Shown here: positions 11,460-22,638 of the stretch, in pieces
Layout: every line of letters starts with the position of its first letter
How positions within the stretch are numbered: position 1 is the first letter of the stretch
DNA from: Chrysoporthe austroafricana
Lineage: Eukaryota; Ascomycota; Sordariomycetes; Diaporthales; Cryphonectriaceae
Reading direction: 5' to 3'
Assembly (NCBI GenBank): GCA_001051155.2
Contig: JYIP02000003.1
Location: 4,030,001-4,094,000, forward strand
Length of the DNA stretch: 64,000 nucleotides
Made by a program: the position numbers and the translations under genes
The notes under the pieces: generated by a model
The model's database searches: none
What the model was told of the DNA's origin: nothing
What the model saw: the letters and a program-made list of their open reading frames with translations, nothing else

Positions 11460-13662
11460 TTACGCCATCTGGCTGACATCGGCCCCTAAAGCGGATACCT
11501 CGCAGCCCTGCGAGAAGAAGATCCGCGCGGGCTTGTCCTGTACGTTCTCGATGCTGTAGTAATTGCCTGCACGCGGTAAAGTCAGCCGATCCGCTCGCAC
11601 ACATAGATAAGTTCCTCAATGCGAAAATAAAACATAAAAGGTTCGGGCTTACCCCTGGGCACGAACCACATCCCCCCGCGGCCGATGCTGAAGACGGTGT
11701 CGGCGACGGTGACGGTGACGCGGCCGGCGAAGACGAAGAAGGTCATGTGCATCTTGCGCGAGTTCTTGGGCTTCTTCTCGGTGCGCGGCGGCAGGTCGAC
11801 GACGCCGGAGCCGAAGAAGGGCATGCTGAGCGTCTTGGCGAAGCGGAAGCTCGCGTTGCGGATCTCGCGCGTCGTGATGGCGTTGGCCGACACGGCGATC
11901 TGCTCGTCGGCCACCTCGATCGGCTCGTCGGGGCCGGGCGGGCTGGCCTCGTGCTCGGGCTGCCACACGGCCACCTCGCCCGTGATGACGTCGCCGTCCT
12001 CCTCCCAGGGCTCCAGCTTGTCGTCGTCCTCGTCGTCTTCCTGGAACCCGCCGCGCCGCCTGCCGCCGCCCTTCTTGGCCGGCCGCCGGCCTCTCCGGCG
12101 CGGCGCGGCCGTCCGCTCGGGCTCGAGCTCGTCGACGCGCACGATGTTCCGGATGTGCGGGAGCAGGATCGCCGTCTTGCCGTCCTCGAGGACCGCGTCG
12201 TCGTCGAGCTCCGTGCGCTCGTTCCGCCAGAACTTGAGCGGCTGGTACGAGGTGCGGCCGGACCGCGTCGTGAACATGCCGGGGCCCGCACCCGGGGCCT
12301 CGCGCCTCGTAATCACCAAGCCCCGGGCCTTGGGCAGCGGCGGGCCACGCGGGAGCTCGGCCACCGACGTGTCGCCCGCGCCGGCGGACACCCGCTTCCC
12401 GGCCCGCTTCTGCTTTGGGATGGCCGGTTTCTTGGGTATTGATGCCGAGCCCTCGGCGGCCTCGCCCGCCTCCGCCGCCGTTGTCGCCGCCTTGGACTTC
12501 CGGCCTCTGCGCTTCGGCGCCTGTTCCGAGGGTCCCCCCTCCTCGTCACCGGTAGGAGCATTGCCCTTGGCCTTCTTCTTCGCCGGCTGTGCCTCGGCGT
12601 CCCCGTGCGCGGCATTGAGGGGAGGCCGGCCCCGTTTCTTGCCTGCGCGCACCGGCTCCCCGTCCGCGTTGCCCGTATCTTCTTCGATAGATTTGACGAT
12701 CGCCTCGTCTTCCTCCTCCTCGACGCGCGCTAGCTTCTTGGGCCGCCGGTTCCTCTTGGCAGACGACGGCGGCGCCTCTGGCTCCTCCTCCTGGTCTTCT
12801 TCGGCCTCCTCCTTTTCGGACCCGTCCGCGTCCCCGGGTTCGTAATCGTCGGCCCCGCCGTCCAGCATCGCCATCGACTCGTCCCCCCCGACTGCCGGCT
12901 CCTCCTCCTCTTCCGGCCCGGAGGGTGAGCTGCGGCGGCCGCCCGCGGCAAGCGCCGCCGCCGCCTTTCCCTTCCCGTTCACTCCGTTCGGCTTGGGCAG
13001 GGCCGGCCTCGAGACGAGGGGGTTGTTCTTGAAGTCGAGCCGCCTCTGCACGGACTTGGCGCCGGACGGGGACCCGGCGGCGAGCCGGGAGGGGCGGAGG
13101 GGCGAGGACGACATGCCGGGGACTCGGCGGGCGGGCGAGCTCAGGCCCGTCTTGATCGGCGACTTGGCGCGCGCGGGCGGCCGGCCGTTCATGAACGCGG
13201 AGGGTGCTGGGGCGGTCACTAGAGGGGGAGGGACGGGACCGTCGCGTCAGCCTTTCTGCGCGTCTCCTCGCGTCCGTACGGGACCCTACAAATAAAGGGG
13301 GAAATAGATCTCACTCACCCTCGTCGATGTCCATGGGCTCCTCATCCTCGTCGTCCTCGTCGCTCTCGTCCTCAGATGCGCCGGCGCCGTCGTGGCTCTC
13401 CTTGTCGGGCGAGGAGAAGATGTCGTCGAGGGGCTGCATGCCGTGCTCGTCGCGCACGCCGGTGTCCTTCAGGACGACGCCCGTTTTTCTAAGCACAGGG
13501 GAAGTGTCACATCAGCACACGACCGGCTAGATAGACACACATGCGAAAAAAAGTAGGAATTAGGGCAAGGGAGGCTACCCACCGGCCGCGGACACCCAGG
13601 TCGTGGAAGGCCTCGCTCTGTGCCATCGAGCGCCGAGGCGCGGATGACGGACGCGGCGGCAT
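11460..13662 (-). CDS. MIF2: Centromere protein Mif2 (CENP-C)
   Basis: Inner-kinetochore protein that binds CENP-A nucleosomes and dimerises. Four exons (13583-13662, 13319-13488, 11653-13218, 11460-11566) give 640 residues. The first exon (MPPRPSSAPRRSMAQSE...) joins RKTGVVLKDTGVRDEHGMQPLDDIFSSP, the conserved N-terminal Mif2 block that recruits other kinetochore parts. A long disordered region of acidic runs and AT-hook-like KRGRPP/RRGRKSK patches follows. The CENP-C motif TSYQPLKFWRNER is at about residues 400-420 and the cupin dimerisation domain at about 550-640 (KMHMTFFVFAGRVTVTV, GGMWFVPRGNYYSIEN). Residue order across the last intron exactly restores the cupin. Shares a 770-bp divergent promoter region with the RNase H2 gene. 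Confidence 0.95.
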
Positions 13663-14431
13663 GGCCTCTTCTTCCTCTGCTCCCTGTCGCCCTTCCTTTT
13701 TATTTATTACTTTTCTTCCCCCTTCGTTTCCCGTCGAGGGCTGCGCGTGCGCGTGAGCCAAGCTGAGCAAGTCGCGCCGGCAAGACAAACGGGGGCAGCT
13801 CGCAGGGTCGACGAGTAAACAAGACGAGGTGGGTCAGGTCGGCAGCAGCGCGCGCGGGCAAGCGCCGTTCCGATTGATCGCGCGGGTTGTCTCAATTAGT
13901 TGGGGGATTGCGACCGCCAGCGATCACCGTGGCCGCTTGCAGGATGGGTCTGGTTGTTAGTATGTGCCTCTGCTTGCTTGCCAAAGAGGAGCGGACAAAG
14001 TAGGATGCGGTTGGTTGTAGCGAGAAAGGGCCAGGGCCACACACAGCTCCAGGGCGCGCCGCCGCCCGACGGTGCGGCGAGCAGGGGTGGGCCTGTCACT
14101 ACTACTGCACAGTAGGTAGCGTGGTAGCACAGCAGCGCCTAGCAAATGGTGCCCAGTAGCTAAGCTGCTAAGTAGCGCCAGGGCCTGATTGGACCTAGTC
14201 CTAAAACCAAACCGCGTCTCCTTCAACACCGACGCGTGCGAGACGCGACGAGCTGCCGAACGAAAGAGAGACAGAAACAAAAAGAGACGAAGCAGTTCAG
14301 ACAGCCTACAACAAGAGACCCAGCCATTGGCGCAATTCGAGGGCAGGACACACCACACGAGACCGTCAATCGACCGACGCCGCCCAGCGACGACAGAGAA
14401 GATAACAGCTGCCGCTGCCGCCGCCGACGAG
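13663..14431. other. Divergent promoter region, MIF2 and RNase H2 subunit A
   Basis: 769 bases between the two start codons. A reading frame runs from 14189 into the RNase H2 gene but its first 81 codons are low complexity and lie before the family's expected start. Repeated AGTAGC/TAGC-type short motifs occur at 14100-14175. Confidence 0.5.
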
Positions 14432-15517
14432 ATGGACGACGACGACACGCACCTCGCCGACGCCGACCCGGCCCCCCTCGAGGCGCCCGCGTCCGATACC
14501 TTCGTTCCGCCCTCGGTCCACGGGCCCGCCCTCCTCGCCGGCGACAGCTACACCCACTTCTCCCCCGTCCCGCCCGCCCTGCTGCCCCCGGCCGGCGCCG
14601 GCGAAAGCGGCGAGGGCGCCGTCCCCTGCTGCCTCGGCGTCGACGAGGCCGGCCGCGGCCCCGTGCTCGGCCCCATGGTCTACGGCGTCTTCTACCTCCC
14701 GCTCGCCCTCTCCGACCCGCTCCTGCGCGAGGCGCACCACTTCGACGACTCCAAGGTCCTCACGCCCGCGGTGCGGTCCGCCCTCATGCGGGAGCTGTGC
14801 ACCCCACCCCTGCCGCCGACGAAAGAAAAAGAAAAGAACAACGCCGACGGCGCCGCCCCAGCACCGTCCCTCTACACCCACACCGGCTGGGCCACAGCCG
14901 CCCTCTCGGCGCAGTCCATCGCCGCCGGCATGTACCGCCCGGGCGCCGCGGCGTACAACCTCAACGCGCAGGCGCTGGACGCGACGGTGGCGCTGGTCCG
15001 CGGGGTGCTGGCGCGCGGCGTCGCCGTGCGCCAGGTCTACGTGGACACCGTCGGCCCGCCCGCCGCGCACCAGCGGCGCCTGGAGCGCGCCTTCCCGGGC
15101 CTGCGCATCACCGTCACCAAGAAGGCCGACAGCCTGTTCCCGTGCGTCAGCGCCGCCAGCGTGTGCGCCAAGGTCACGCGGGACGCCTGCCTCGAGGCGC
15201 TGGGGCGGGCGCGCGGTGGCGGCGGTGGTGGGGGAGCGGCGGCGTGGGGGTCCGGGTACCCGTCGGACGCGCGGTGCGTCGCCTGGATGCGCGCGGCGAT
15301 GCACCCCGTGTTCGGGTGGGGGCCCGAGTGCCGGTTCAGCTGGGGCACGGCCAAGGACATGCTCGAGGCGAAGGGGGGCGCCAGCGCCAGGGTCGAGTGG
15401 CCGGTCGAGGACGACGACGGGGAGACGGGCCGGCTGACGGACTACTTCGGCGGCGAGAAGGACGCCGACGAGCTGGGGGCCTGGTTCGGGACGCCTGCCG
15501 GGCTGGAGGCCTTCTGA
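14432..15517 (+). CDS. RNH201: Ribonuclease H2 catalytic subunit A
   Basis: Cleaves RNA in RNA-DNA hybrids and removes single ribonucleotides from genomic DNA, with two accessory subunits. Single exon, 361 residues from the ATG at 14432 (MDDDDTHL). Active-site segments are all visible: GVDEAGRGPVLGPMVYG with the first Asp/Glu pair, FDDSKVLT, YVDTVGPP carrying the third acidic residue, and KKADSLFPCVSAASVCAKVTRD; then WGSGYPSDARCVAWM and the C-terminal RFSWGTAKDML. A low-complexity insert separates the second and third segments (about residues 125-150) and a Gly-run at about 262-270. The frame is open further upstream, so translation could begin at 14189; I prefer 14432 because the added part is Arg/Ser-rich noise. 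Confidence 0.93.
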   Translation: MDDDDTHLADADPAPLEAPASDTFVPPSVHGPALLAGDSYTHFSPVPPALLPPAGAGESGEGAVPCCLGVDEAGRGPVLGPMVYGVFYLPLALSDPLLREAHHFDDSKVLTPAVRSALMRELCTPPLPPTKEKEKNNADGAAPAPSLYTHTGWATAALSAQSIAAGMYRPGAAAYNLNAQALDATVALVRGVLARGVAVRQVYVDTVGPPAAHQRRLERAFPGLRITVTKKADSLFPCVSAASVCAKVTRDACLEALGRARGGGGGGGAAAWGSGYPSDARCVAWMRAAMHPVFGWGPECRFSWGTAKDMLEAKGGASARVEWPVEDDDGETGRLTDYFGGEKDADELGAWFGTPAGLEAF

Positions 15518-15759
15518 GAGAGAGAGGGAAAGATTGTGCATTACTTGGGCGTCAGGGGCGGAGGGAAGGATGACTTGTTATATATCATTTTTGGGTACGG
15601 CGTTGAGGCGTCCGTCCTCTGTGGTCTGTCTGACGGGCTGTGTGTATATGGAACAGTGGGGATATATCCTATGCCGACTTCTGGCTTTACGCATACAACA
15701 TTGGGAACTGGACCCCGGAGGGCTCTCTATATAAAACTTTTTTCCCGTCGACGGAATCT

Positions 15760-18524
15760 TCAGATCTCGTCCTCGTCCTCGTCCTCCTTCTTCTCCCTGC
15801 GCTTGCCCCTGCTGTCGAGCGTGTCCATGCTGATGGCGTCCGTGTCCCGGCGGGCCGGCATGGCCAGCGCCGAGCGCGCCGTCTCGTTGTTCTCGAGGAA
15901 CTCCCGCAGCTTCTGCTTGCCGATCTCGACCGCCTGGTTGCTCGCCGCGTTGGTCATCTGCATCATCGGCCCCAGCAGGTTCAGGTTGTACGCGACGTAG
16001 GTGCCGCCCGCGAACATGCAGAGCATGATGAACAGGACAGGGTTGCGGAGGACTGTCCCGAAAAATGTCAGCCGTGAGCAGATACAAGGGGTGCCGGGGG
16101 GGATACTGACCCATCCATATCTCGTTCCACCCGAGCACCAGGAGTACGACGTAGAAGTACAGGGGGACCTGCGTGATGCCGCCCAGGGCGCTCCGCTTGG
16201 CCTCAACGTAGACGCCGTCCGCCGTCTTCTTGAAGCGGATCACGAGGTCCTGCCGCTTGCTCTCGCTGAGCACCGTCATCTCCTCCTCCAGGCTCTTGCC
16301 CTCCTCCTCGTCGACGCCGCCGATCGGCGCGAGGTCCTCCTCGTCGCTGGGCTCGACGCCGTGCGGCTGCCCGCCGACGAAGGCCGGCAGGTCCGGCGGC
16401 GCGTACGTCTCCGCCAGCCGGAACCGCGACAGCAGCGGGATGAGCGCCAGCGTCGACTCGCGGGCGCGCGTGTAGATGCCCTCGATGTCGTCGCTGGGCC
16501 GCCAGATGCGCGGCACGCCGGCGTCGTCGTACCGGAACTTGTCCTCGAAGTTCTCGCGCAGCTTGAGCAGGATGTTGCCCTCCATCACCTCCTCCTCGAT
16601 CTTCTCGCGCAGCGCCACCCAGCTCTTGCGCCGCAGCCGCCACAGGCCGATGTCGACCTCGTCCTCGGTGGCCTCGAGGTTCTTGGCGCGGTCGCGGAAC
16701 CGGTCCTGCGCCTCCTTCACGACGGACACGAAAACGTTCCAGATGCGGTCCCACAGGTCCTTCTCGGTCGGCGGCTTCTCGCCGTCCTCGGGCGCGCCGG
16801 CGCCGGCGCGCCCGGACCCCAGCTTGTTGAACTCCAGGCCGACGGCGTCGCCGAGGCGGGACCGGACCCAGCGCTCGACGCGCGTGGCGAGGCGGCGCAT
16901 CTCCTCCTTCCGGAGGCGGGCGCCGACCTCGTCGAGCTCCTTGCCGAAGAGCAGGTACTGCGGCTTGAAGTTGGTCCACGGGACGCCCTCGATGGCGAGG
17001 CTCTGGGCCTCCTTCTTGAAGATGTCGAGGGTCTTGCCCTTCTGCTTCTCGATGATCTCGGTGAACTCGTACTGGCCGCCAGCCTTCTGGCCGGCCTTGA
17101 CGGAGCTGGTGACGGCCTCGGTGAAGGCGGCGACGCCCTTCTTGTGGGCGGCCATGAGCTGGCCCTGGTACAGCGGCTTGAGGCGGCCGTCGATCTTCTC
17201 CTCGAGCTCGACGCGCTTGCGCTTGTACACGGCCTTGTGGTAGCGGCTCGCCTGGACCTCGAAGGCGCGCGTGGTCTTGTCGCGGGCGGCGCGGCCGGTG
17301 GCGCCGAGGTCGGCGAGGACGGCGGGGGTGCCGGCGCGGGCGGCGTCCTGCTGCTGCTCCTCGAGCGGGACGATGTCGGCGTCGAAAGCGGTCAGGACCT
17401 CGCGGGCGATCTCGTCGCAGCGGAACTGAGCGAGGAGCTCCTGCTGGGTGGGCAGGTCGAGGTCCTTGTTGTTGACAATCTGGTCCCAGATGCCCTCGGC
17501 GTAGACGGAGAAGCCGTCGGCGGGGATGCGCCGGTGGTACTCGGACAGGAAGACGCCGCCGGCGAACTCCTGGTCCGGGGTGGAGCGGTGGCCGGTGGTG
17601 AAGCGGCGGGCGAGGGTGTCGACCTCGGACACGAACTTGTCGGGCTGCAGGATCTTGTGCGGGAGGGCGGCGAAGGCGAAGTCGAAGTAGTCCTCGATGC
17701 GGGAGTTCTCGAGCCCCTGGGGCTTGGAGATCGAGGACCAGATCTTGGTGAGGTCCTGGACGAGGGTGTTGCGCAGGTTCTCGAGGGGGGTGTTGCCGAT
17801 GTGGTCGCGGATGACGAAGAAGAGCAGCGACCTCGGGTTCGACCTGTTGGAGGGGGTTGGGAGGAATGCCGTCAGGAACACGCGCGGCGCCCAGAGGTGT
17901 AGAGACGCACTCACTGTTTGTCCTTGAGGAAGAGCTGCAGGTTGACCTCGAAGACGGTCTTGAGCAGGCCCATGTTGGCGCCCTGGTAGAGGCCGACCTG
18001 GTGCTCCCAGATGTTGAGGATCAGGACCTCGCTGGTGGCGAGGGCGAACAGGGCGCTCTTCCGCTCGAAGTCCTGGTCCTCGCCGCGCTCGCGGCCGTCG
18101 GTGCCCTCGACGTCCATGACCAGGATGTTGTCGGCGAGGCGGACGCCGCCGCCGGCCTCCTTCTTGTTCTTGGACATCCATATCCCCTTGGTGGTCTGGC
18201 GGCGCTCGGTCTCGGACATGACGCTGAAGTCGGTGCCGAAGAGGTGGTTGAGCAGGGTGGACTTGCCGGTGGACTGGGAGCCGAAGACGGAGATGAGGTG
18301 GTAGTTGAAGCCGGCGGCCGAGACATGGCTCTGAACGAGGTAGTCGCTGAGGTGGGAGCTGTTCGGGGGACTGTCAGCAACAGCAGCAGCAGCAGGAGCA
18401 GCAGGAGGAGCAGGCCTGTCTATCGGACTGACTTGTATTGCTTGTCCTCGTCGATGACTTGGACGCCGTGCTCGTACTGCTCGGCGGAGGGCGCGTCGCC
18501 CACGGCAGAGAAGTGGCCGTTCAT
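15760..18524 (-). CDS. SEY1: ER-shaping GTPase Sey1 (atlastin/RHD3 type)
   Basis: Dynamin-like GTPase that fuses ER tubules. Four exons (18433-18524, 17915-18358, 16111-17843, 15760-16052), 853 residues. The GTPase domain shows P-loop GSQSTGKS (residues 57-64), switch region [34 protein letters not shown] and the RHD3-type FFVIRDH. A long helical-bundle region follows, then two adjacent transmembrane segments ([19 protein letters not shown] and [22 protein letters not shown]; the last intron falls between them) and a short charged cytosolic tail ending DEDEDEI. All three introns preserve frame with GTCAGT or GTGAGT donors. Its 3' end is 242 bases from the convergent RNase H2 gene. Confidence 0.96.
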
Positions 18525-18994
18525 GGTAGGATGGGGGGCAGCCGGAGGAGAGACGGGCAGACTGGTAGTGGGTGTCAAATCAGGAGGAGGATAGGGCCAT
18601 GCTTGTTGCCGTGCTGCAGGCGGTAGGTTGGGAAGAAGAGGCCACTGGTGCAGGACGTCCAGGCGAGCGAGCAAGCTGGAGTGAGTGGCCGGATGAGTAC
18701 TTAGAGGGAGAGCAAAGCAGAGAGAGGTTCAACCTCGCATGTGGCCACAACCTATCGCGTGCAGGCGAGCATAGGCAAGCTGGCATGTCCCGGCCAAGGC
18801 CAGGCCAGGCCAAGGTAGGTAGCTAAGTACCCCAGCAGTGGCACTGCGGTGGGTAGACACTGGCACGACACCGGCAGGGGTCTGGGCGGGCGGGCGGCGG
18901 GCCAGCGCCACTAAAGCCAGCTAAGTAGCTTCTTCATCCTGCCACATGGTCGAGACCAGCTGGACAGGCATACGGCACGTCACGTCACCTCTGC

Positions 18995-19018
18995 TGTGTG
19001 TGTGTGTGTGTGTGTGTG
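18995..19018. repeat. (TG)12 microsatellite
   Basis: Twelve uninterrupted TG dinucleotides in the region upstream of SEY1. Confidence 0.95.
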
Positions 19019-19428
19019 CGCATAGCAGTGGTGAGTGTTGTTCTCCCGACCGACTCGCGCGGGTGGGCTGAAGCAAGTCAGTCCGGCCTGCTCGTGGTGG
19101 GTGCCGTCATAGCTACTTATATACTACTCTGTGTATGTACGCAGTACCACTGTACTGGGCAGACCGCATCGTGGCCCCTGTAGGGAAAAGTGCTGCCACC
19201 CCTGCACGCGCTTCGTCCCATCTTCAACGTTTCCACGTCCTCCTTGCTGCATGCGTTCGACGTCAGTCATATGGGAAAGACTGAGCTGTCTGGGCAGACA
19301 AGACCAGCAGTGGGGATCTATCCAGCTTGGATGCTGCTAGAGCTCCTCTCTGCGCGGGTCTAGGATCAAGACATCAACCAGCCAGCACAGGTAAATAACA
19401 GCCACCTTCTCCATTACAAGAGAGATGC

Positions 19429-19429
<1 letters not shown>

Positions 19430-19485
<56 letters not shown>

Positions 19486-19662
19486 AAAAAGGCGAAAACC
19501 CAGAAAAAAACCGGGGACCCAAAGAAAAGACGGGGGGGAAAAAAAAAAAAATCAACATCAAACTTGCTGAACGCGTTCGACGTCAGTCATAAGGAAAAGA
19601 CTGAGCTGTATAGGCAGACAAGACCAGCAAAGAGGCACAATAAAACTTGGATGCTGATAGAN

Positions 19663-19716
<54 letters not shown>
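19430..19716. other. Assembly junction: poly(A), degraded duplicate, N, poly(A)
   Basis: A poly(A) run begins near 19430, followed by erratic A- and G-rich sequence. 19561-19661 then repeats 19240-19341 with scattered errors (both contain GCGTTCGACGTCAGTCAT and AGACTGAGCTGT). A single N is at 19662, followed by more poly(A). This is the pattern of low-quality contig ends placed side by side, not a biological repeat. Confidence 0.85.
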
Positions 19717-19721
<5 letters not shown>

Positions 19722-19747
19722 ACAAATAAGGAAAGAATGCAAAAGAT

Positions 19748-19781
19748 TGCGCAAACCCGGAATCGAACCGGGAGCCCATCG
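19748..19781 (-). pseudogene. 3'-half fragment of tRNA-Gly
   Basis: 34 bases identical except for one to the 3' part of the intact tRNA-Gly at 22536-22638: the 3' strand of the anticodon stem, variable loop, T arm (with TTCGATT) and acceptor 3' strand. A short T-run follows on the minus strand. The 5' half, including A box and anticodon, is absent, so it cannot make a tRNA. Confidence 0.85.
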
Positions 19782-20319
19782 AAAGGACTGATGGAAGGAA
19801 GATGATCATCATCACGAATGAATTTCGAAGATTTGGAAAACGATTGTTAAGATACTTCCAATACAGTAAAAGAAGTTGTAAAGTATTAATGGCAAGTTGA
19901 GAACCGGAGACCAGAAACTCCTATAATAGGATCTTAACCTCCACTTCCTTATGCTCCCAATTACCTAGTTCGTTCCTATAATAACCCATCACTACTGTTT
20001 ACTGACGAAGATTCACTTGCACCACTGGAATCAAACTTTACGAGTCCGGCGACTTTATGGGTTAGTCTTAAGTGTCCTTCTAATCGGCTGTCCATGTTGT
20101 TAATACATAGTAATGTTCTGGTCCGGGGGGGGGGTCGCATCGAAAGAATTGTGATCCGTCATTGGATGGAAATTGTGGGACTCACATGGCGCTTAACGAT
20201 TGGTCGACACTCGTTCCTGCGCGCTCGCAGCTATCCATCCCCCACACGTCACTCCATCTCCGGACCTTCTTCCCAAGACACATAACCAGGACATCGCCCT
20301 CCCCTCCGTTCTCATCGCC

Positions 20320-22083
20320 ATGGCCCACACTCGAGCCCAAACAGCGGCCCAGAAGGCGCTCCAATCGCCGGCATCAAATAATCAAGGTACTTCTTATTCG
20401 CAGCGCCAAGGGACATCTTCCGCTGACGCTTGCAGGAAATCGACCCCAGGGCATCCGGCGCAAAGACAGTTCTCGAAAGCGCGCAACCACCAGGCGCGCC
20501 GAACGCAATCCCCTGCGTCCAACTACACCCAGCGAGACGACGACCCCACAAGTATGTCCTATATCCCTTGTTTTATGTGGTTCACAAGCTAAGTTGGGTC
20601 ACGGGATCCATAGGAACAACCGGCGCCTGTCCAAAGCAGAGGTCGCAAGCGCAAGCACTCAATCGAACACGCCCTCGAGGCCAGCCCAGGCCGAGACGCA
20701 GACCTGAAGCGACAGCGGACATCACCTCCACGCCCTACAGAAGGCGAGTTTGGCGAGCCAGCGATTAGCAGCAGCGCCCACACACATACTAACCCAGTTG
20801 CTTTCTGGGCGAAGGAAGGGCGCTGGCCAGAGGAGCAGGACTGGCCAGAGGAGCAGGACTGTCCAGAGGAGCAGGACTGGCCAGAAGAGACCCCAAATAC
20901 GGATTTTGCCATGGCCTTTCTACAACTTGCGCGAAAGAAATCCTCGTTCAATCTGCCCCGGAAGCGATCGAACTCTGCTACCTCTACGACGCCCAGCGAC
21001 CAGAAGCCGAGGGAGGAGAAGAGTGCGCCGTATAGGGATGTACGGTACCCGCTCCTGCTCCAGACCAAGGGCTCATACATGAACATCTCTGAGCTTGGTA
21101 TCACGGATGGAAGCAAGCAGCTCATCAGGGGCCTCCTTGGTGACGGGCAGTCAGTTCCTCAGGGGACCCTCTTCGACGATGATATCTTTGTGGATGCTTG
21201 TCTCAACCTCGAGAATAAGAATGAGGCGAGGATCATACAAGACATCTCGAGGCTTATCGTTCCTTCGGCGGAATCACTTGCACTCCGGAACAAGACCTAC
21301 AAACGCCTTGTTGAGAGCGTCAACGAAGGGTGGAACAACTCGATCCCTCTCACCGGCACCCGTCCACAGCCTGACTACTCCGTTGGATTCAAACGAGACG
21401 CATTCACCGAGGACCAGCTCGCCAAGCTATCGCCCTTCATTGGCGACTTCATCGCCGGGGACCAGTCTTTATTTATGGCCACATACTACATGTACTTTCC
21501 GTTCCTGACTTGCGAGGTCAAATGCGGCGCCGCGGGGCTCGACATCGCAGACCGGCAGAACGCCCACAGTATGACGCTTGCAGTGCGGGGCGTCGTCGAG
21601 CTCTTCCGTGCTGTCAAGCGCGAGGATGAGGTCAACCGGCAGGTCCTCGCCTTCTCCGTCTCGCACGACCACCAGTCAGTGCGTATTTACGGCCACTACG
21701 CAGTGATCGATGGGAAGGATGCCAAGTATTACCGCCACCCGATCCGTAACTTCAGCTTTACGGAGCTGGACGGCAGGGACAAGTGGGCGGCATATCAGTT
21801 CACCAAGAATGTCTACAATTCATGGATGCCCACGCATTTCGAGAACATCTGTTCAGCTATTGATCAGTTGCCGTCGGATTTGAACTTTGATGTTCCATCA
21901 CTTTCTGAGGCGACCGGGCTGTCCCAGGATTTAGGAAACCTGATGCAGTCGGGTGCCTGCGCCGCTTCTGCTAGCGAGCAGGACAGCCAGTCGAGTATCG
22001 CCGAGCAGCAAGCAGTCACTCCAGACACCTCATTCAGTGGGGCAGCAAAGAGGAGGAAAGGCCCGAATTTGGCGGACGGATAG
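20320..22083 (+). CDS. DUF7924-family fungal protein, PD-(D/E)XK-like
   Basis: Three exons (20320-20386, 20436-20551, 20614-22083; introns 49 and 62 nt) give 550 residues. The first 150 residues are basic and Pro/Ser-rich and end in FWAKEGR followed by an 18-base tandem repeat encoding (WPEEQD)2, CPEEQD and WPEE (20824-20889). The conserved domain follows: PDYSVGF (Asp about 315), YMYFPFLTCEVKCG (Glu about 362, Lys about 364), IADRQNAHSMTLAVRG, then FSVSHDHQSVRIYGHYAVIDG. The D...ExK spacing resembles PD-(D/E)XK nuclease folds; nuclease activity is inference and untested. A shorter start at 20911 would cut off the WAKEGRWP block, which I recall as part of the family. Neighbours are a tRNA and two HNH genes. 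Confidence 0.82.
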
Positions 22084-22535
22084 ACAGGATTTCCATTCCA
22101 GAATGAATTGATTGCTTGATGACTGCCGCTCTCGCTTTACCATGATGCAGCGCGGCGAATAAGGCGCCTTAGCGCGCGTAACCTGCCCAGGTGGTCACCA
22201 AATGAGCTGACAAGCCAATGGGCGGTTGCAGCCTCGACGCCTCGCCGCCTCGCGTGCTGCGACGAGACCCCGAGCTGTTGAATTTTAATTTTCAAACATG
22301 CTCACTCAAGCTTACAACATCCGTTTGCCTACTAGTCCTTTTTCGTAGTGCCTGGCGCACCCATTGCCTTAATTTCATACAAGTCGACGAGCTGTGGGGC
22401 AAATCCCAGGCGGCGCGGCGAATGAGGCGCTTCGGGGCGTATAAGGCGCTGCCGCGAGAAAGTCGCCATAGCAATAATATGTAAAAATCAGCTAGTTGGA
22501 TCAAGCAAGAGAAACAGAAAATTAGAAAAAGGAAA
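22084..22535. other. Spacer between the DUF7924 gene and tRNA-Gly with a short direct repeat
   Basis: Contains two related copies of a GCGCGGCGAATRAGGCGC motif (22150-22181 and 22413-22444). No gene seen. Confidence 0.55.
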
Positions 22536-22638
22536 TGCGCAAACCCGGAATCGAACCGGGGGCCCATCGAATCGAGCTCGTGGCGGTAGAACCGTCAGGA
22601 GTTGGCAACGATGGATTTTACCACTAAACCATTTGCGC
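22536..22638 (-). tRNA. tRNA-Gly (anticodon GCC) with intron
   Basis: Read on the minus strand it folds as a cloverleaf: acceptor GCGCAAA/TTTGCGC with discriminator A (22536), D arm with TAGTGGTA, anticodon stem CATCG/CGATG, anticodon GCC (22606-22604), four-base variable loop, and T arm CCCGG-TTCGATT-CCGGG. About 32 bases (22602-22571) interrupt the anticodon loop one base after the anticodon, the canonical position of a tRNA intron. A T5 terminator lies just downstream (22530-22526). Internal A and B boxes are intact. Confidence 0.95.

Larger units (their letters stand above)
18525..20319. other. Promoter side of SEY1, then scaffold junction and AT-richer DNA
   Basis: No gene supportable. 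Up to about 19420 it is ordinary flanking DNA with a TG microsatellite; 19430-19716 is assembly artefact; from 19717 the sequence changes to AT-richer DNA with a tRNA-Gly fragment (19748-19781). Linkage of left and right halves is uncertain. Confidence 0.55.

Noticed and set aside
14366..15541. 391-codon frame opposite RNase H2
   Set aside because: Shadow; the plus strand has all RNase H2 active-site motifs.
16001..17902. 633-codon frame opposite SEY1
   Set aside because: Leu/Val/Asp-rich shadow caused by GC-biased codons of the conserved Sey1 exon.
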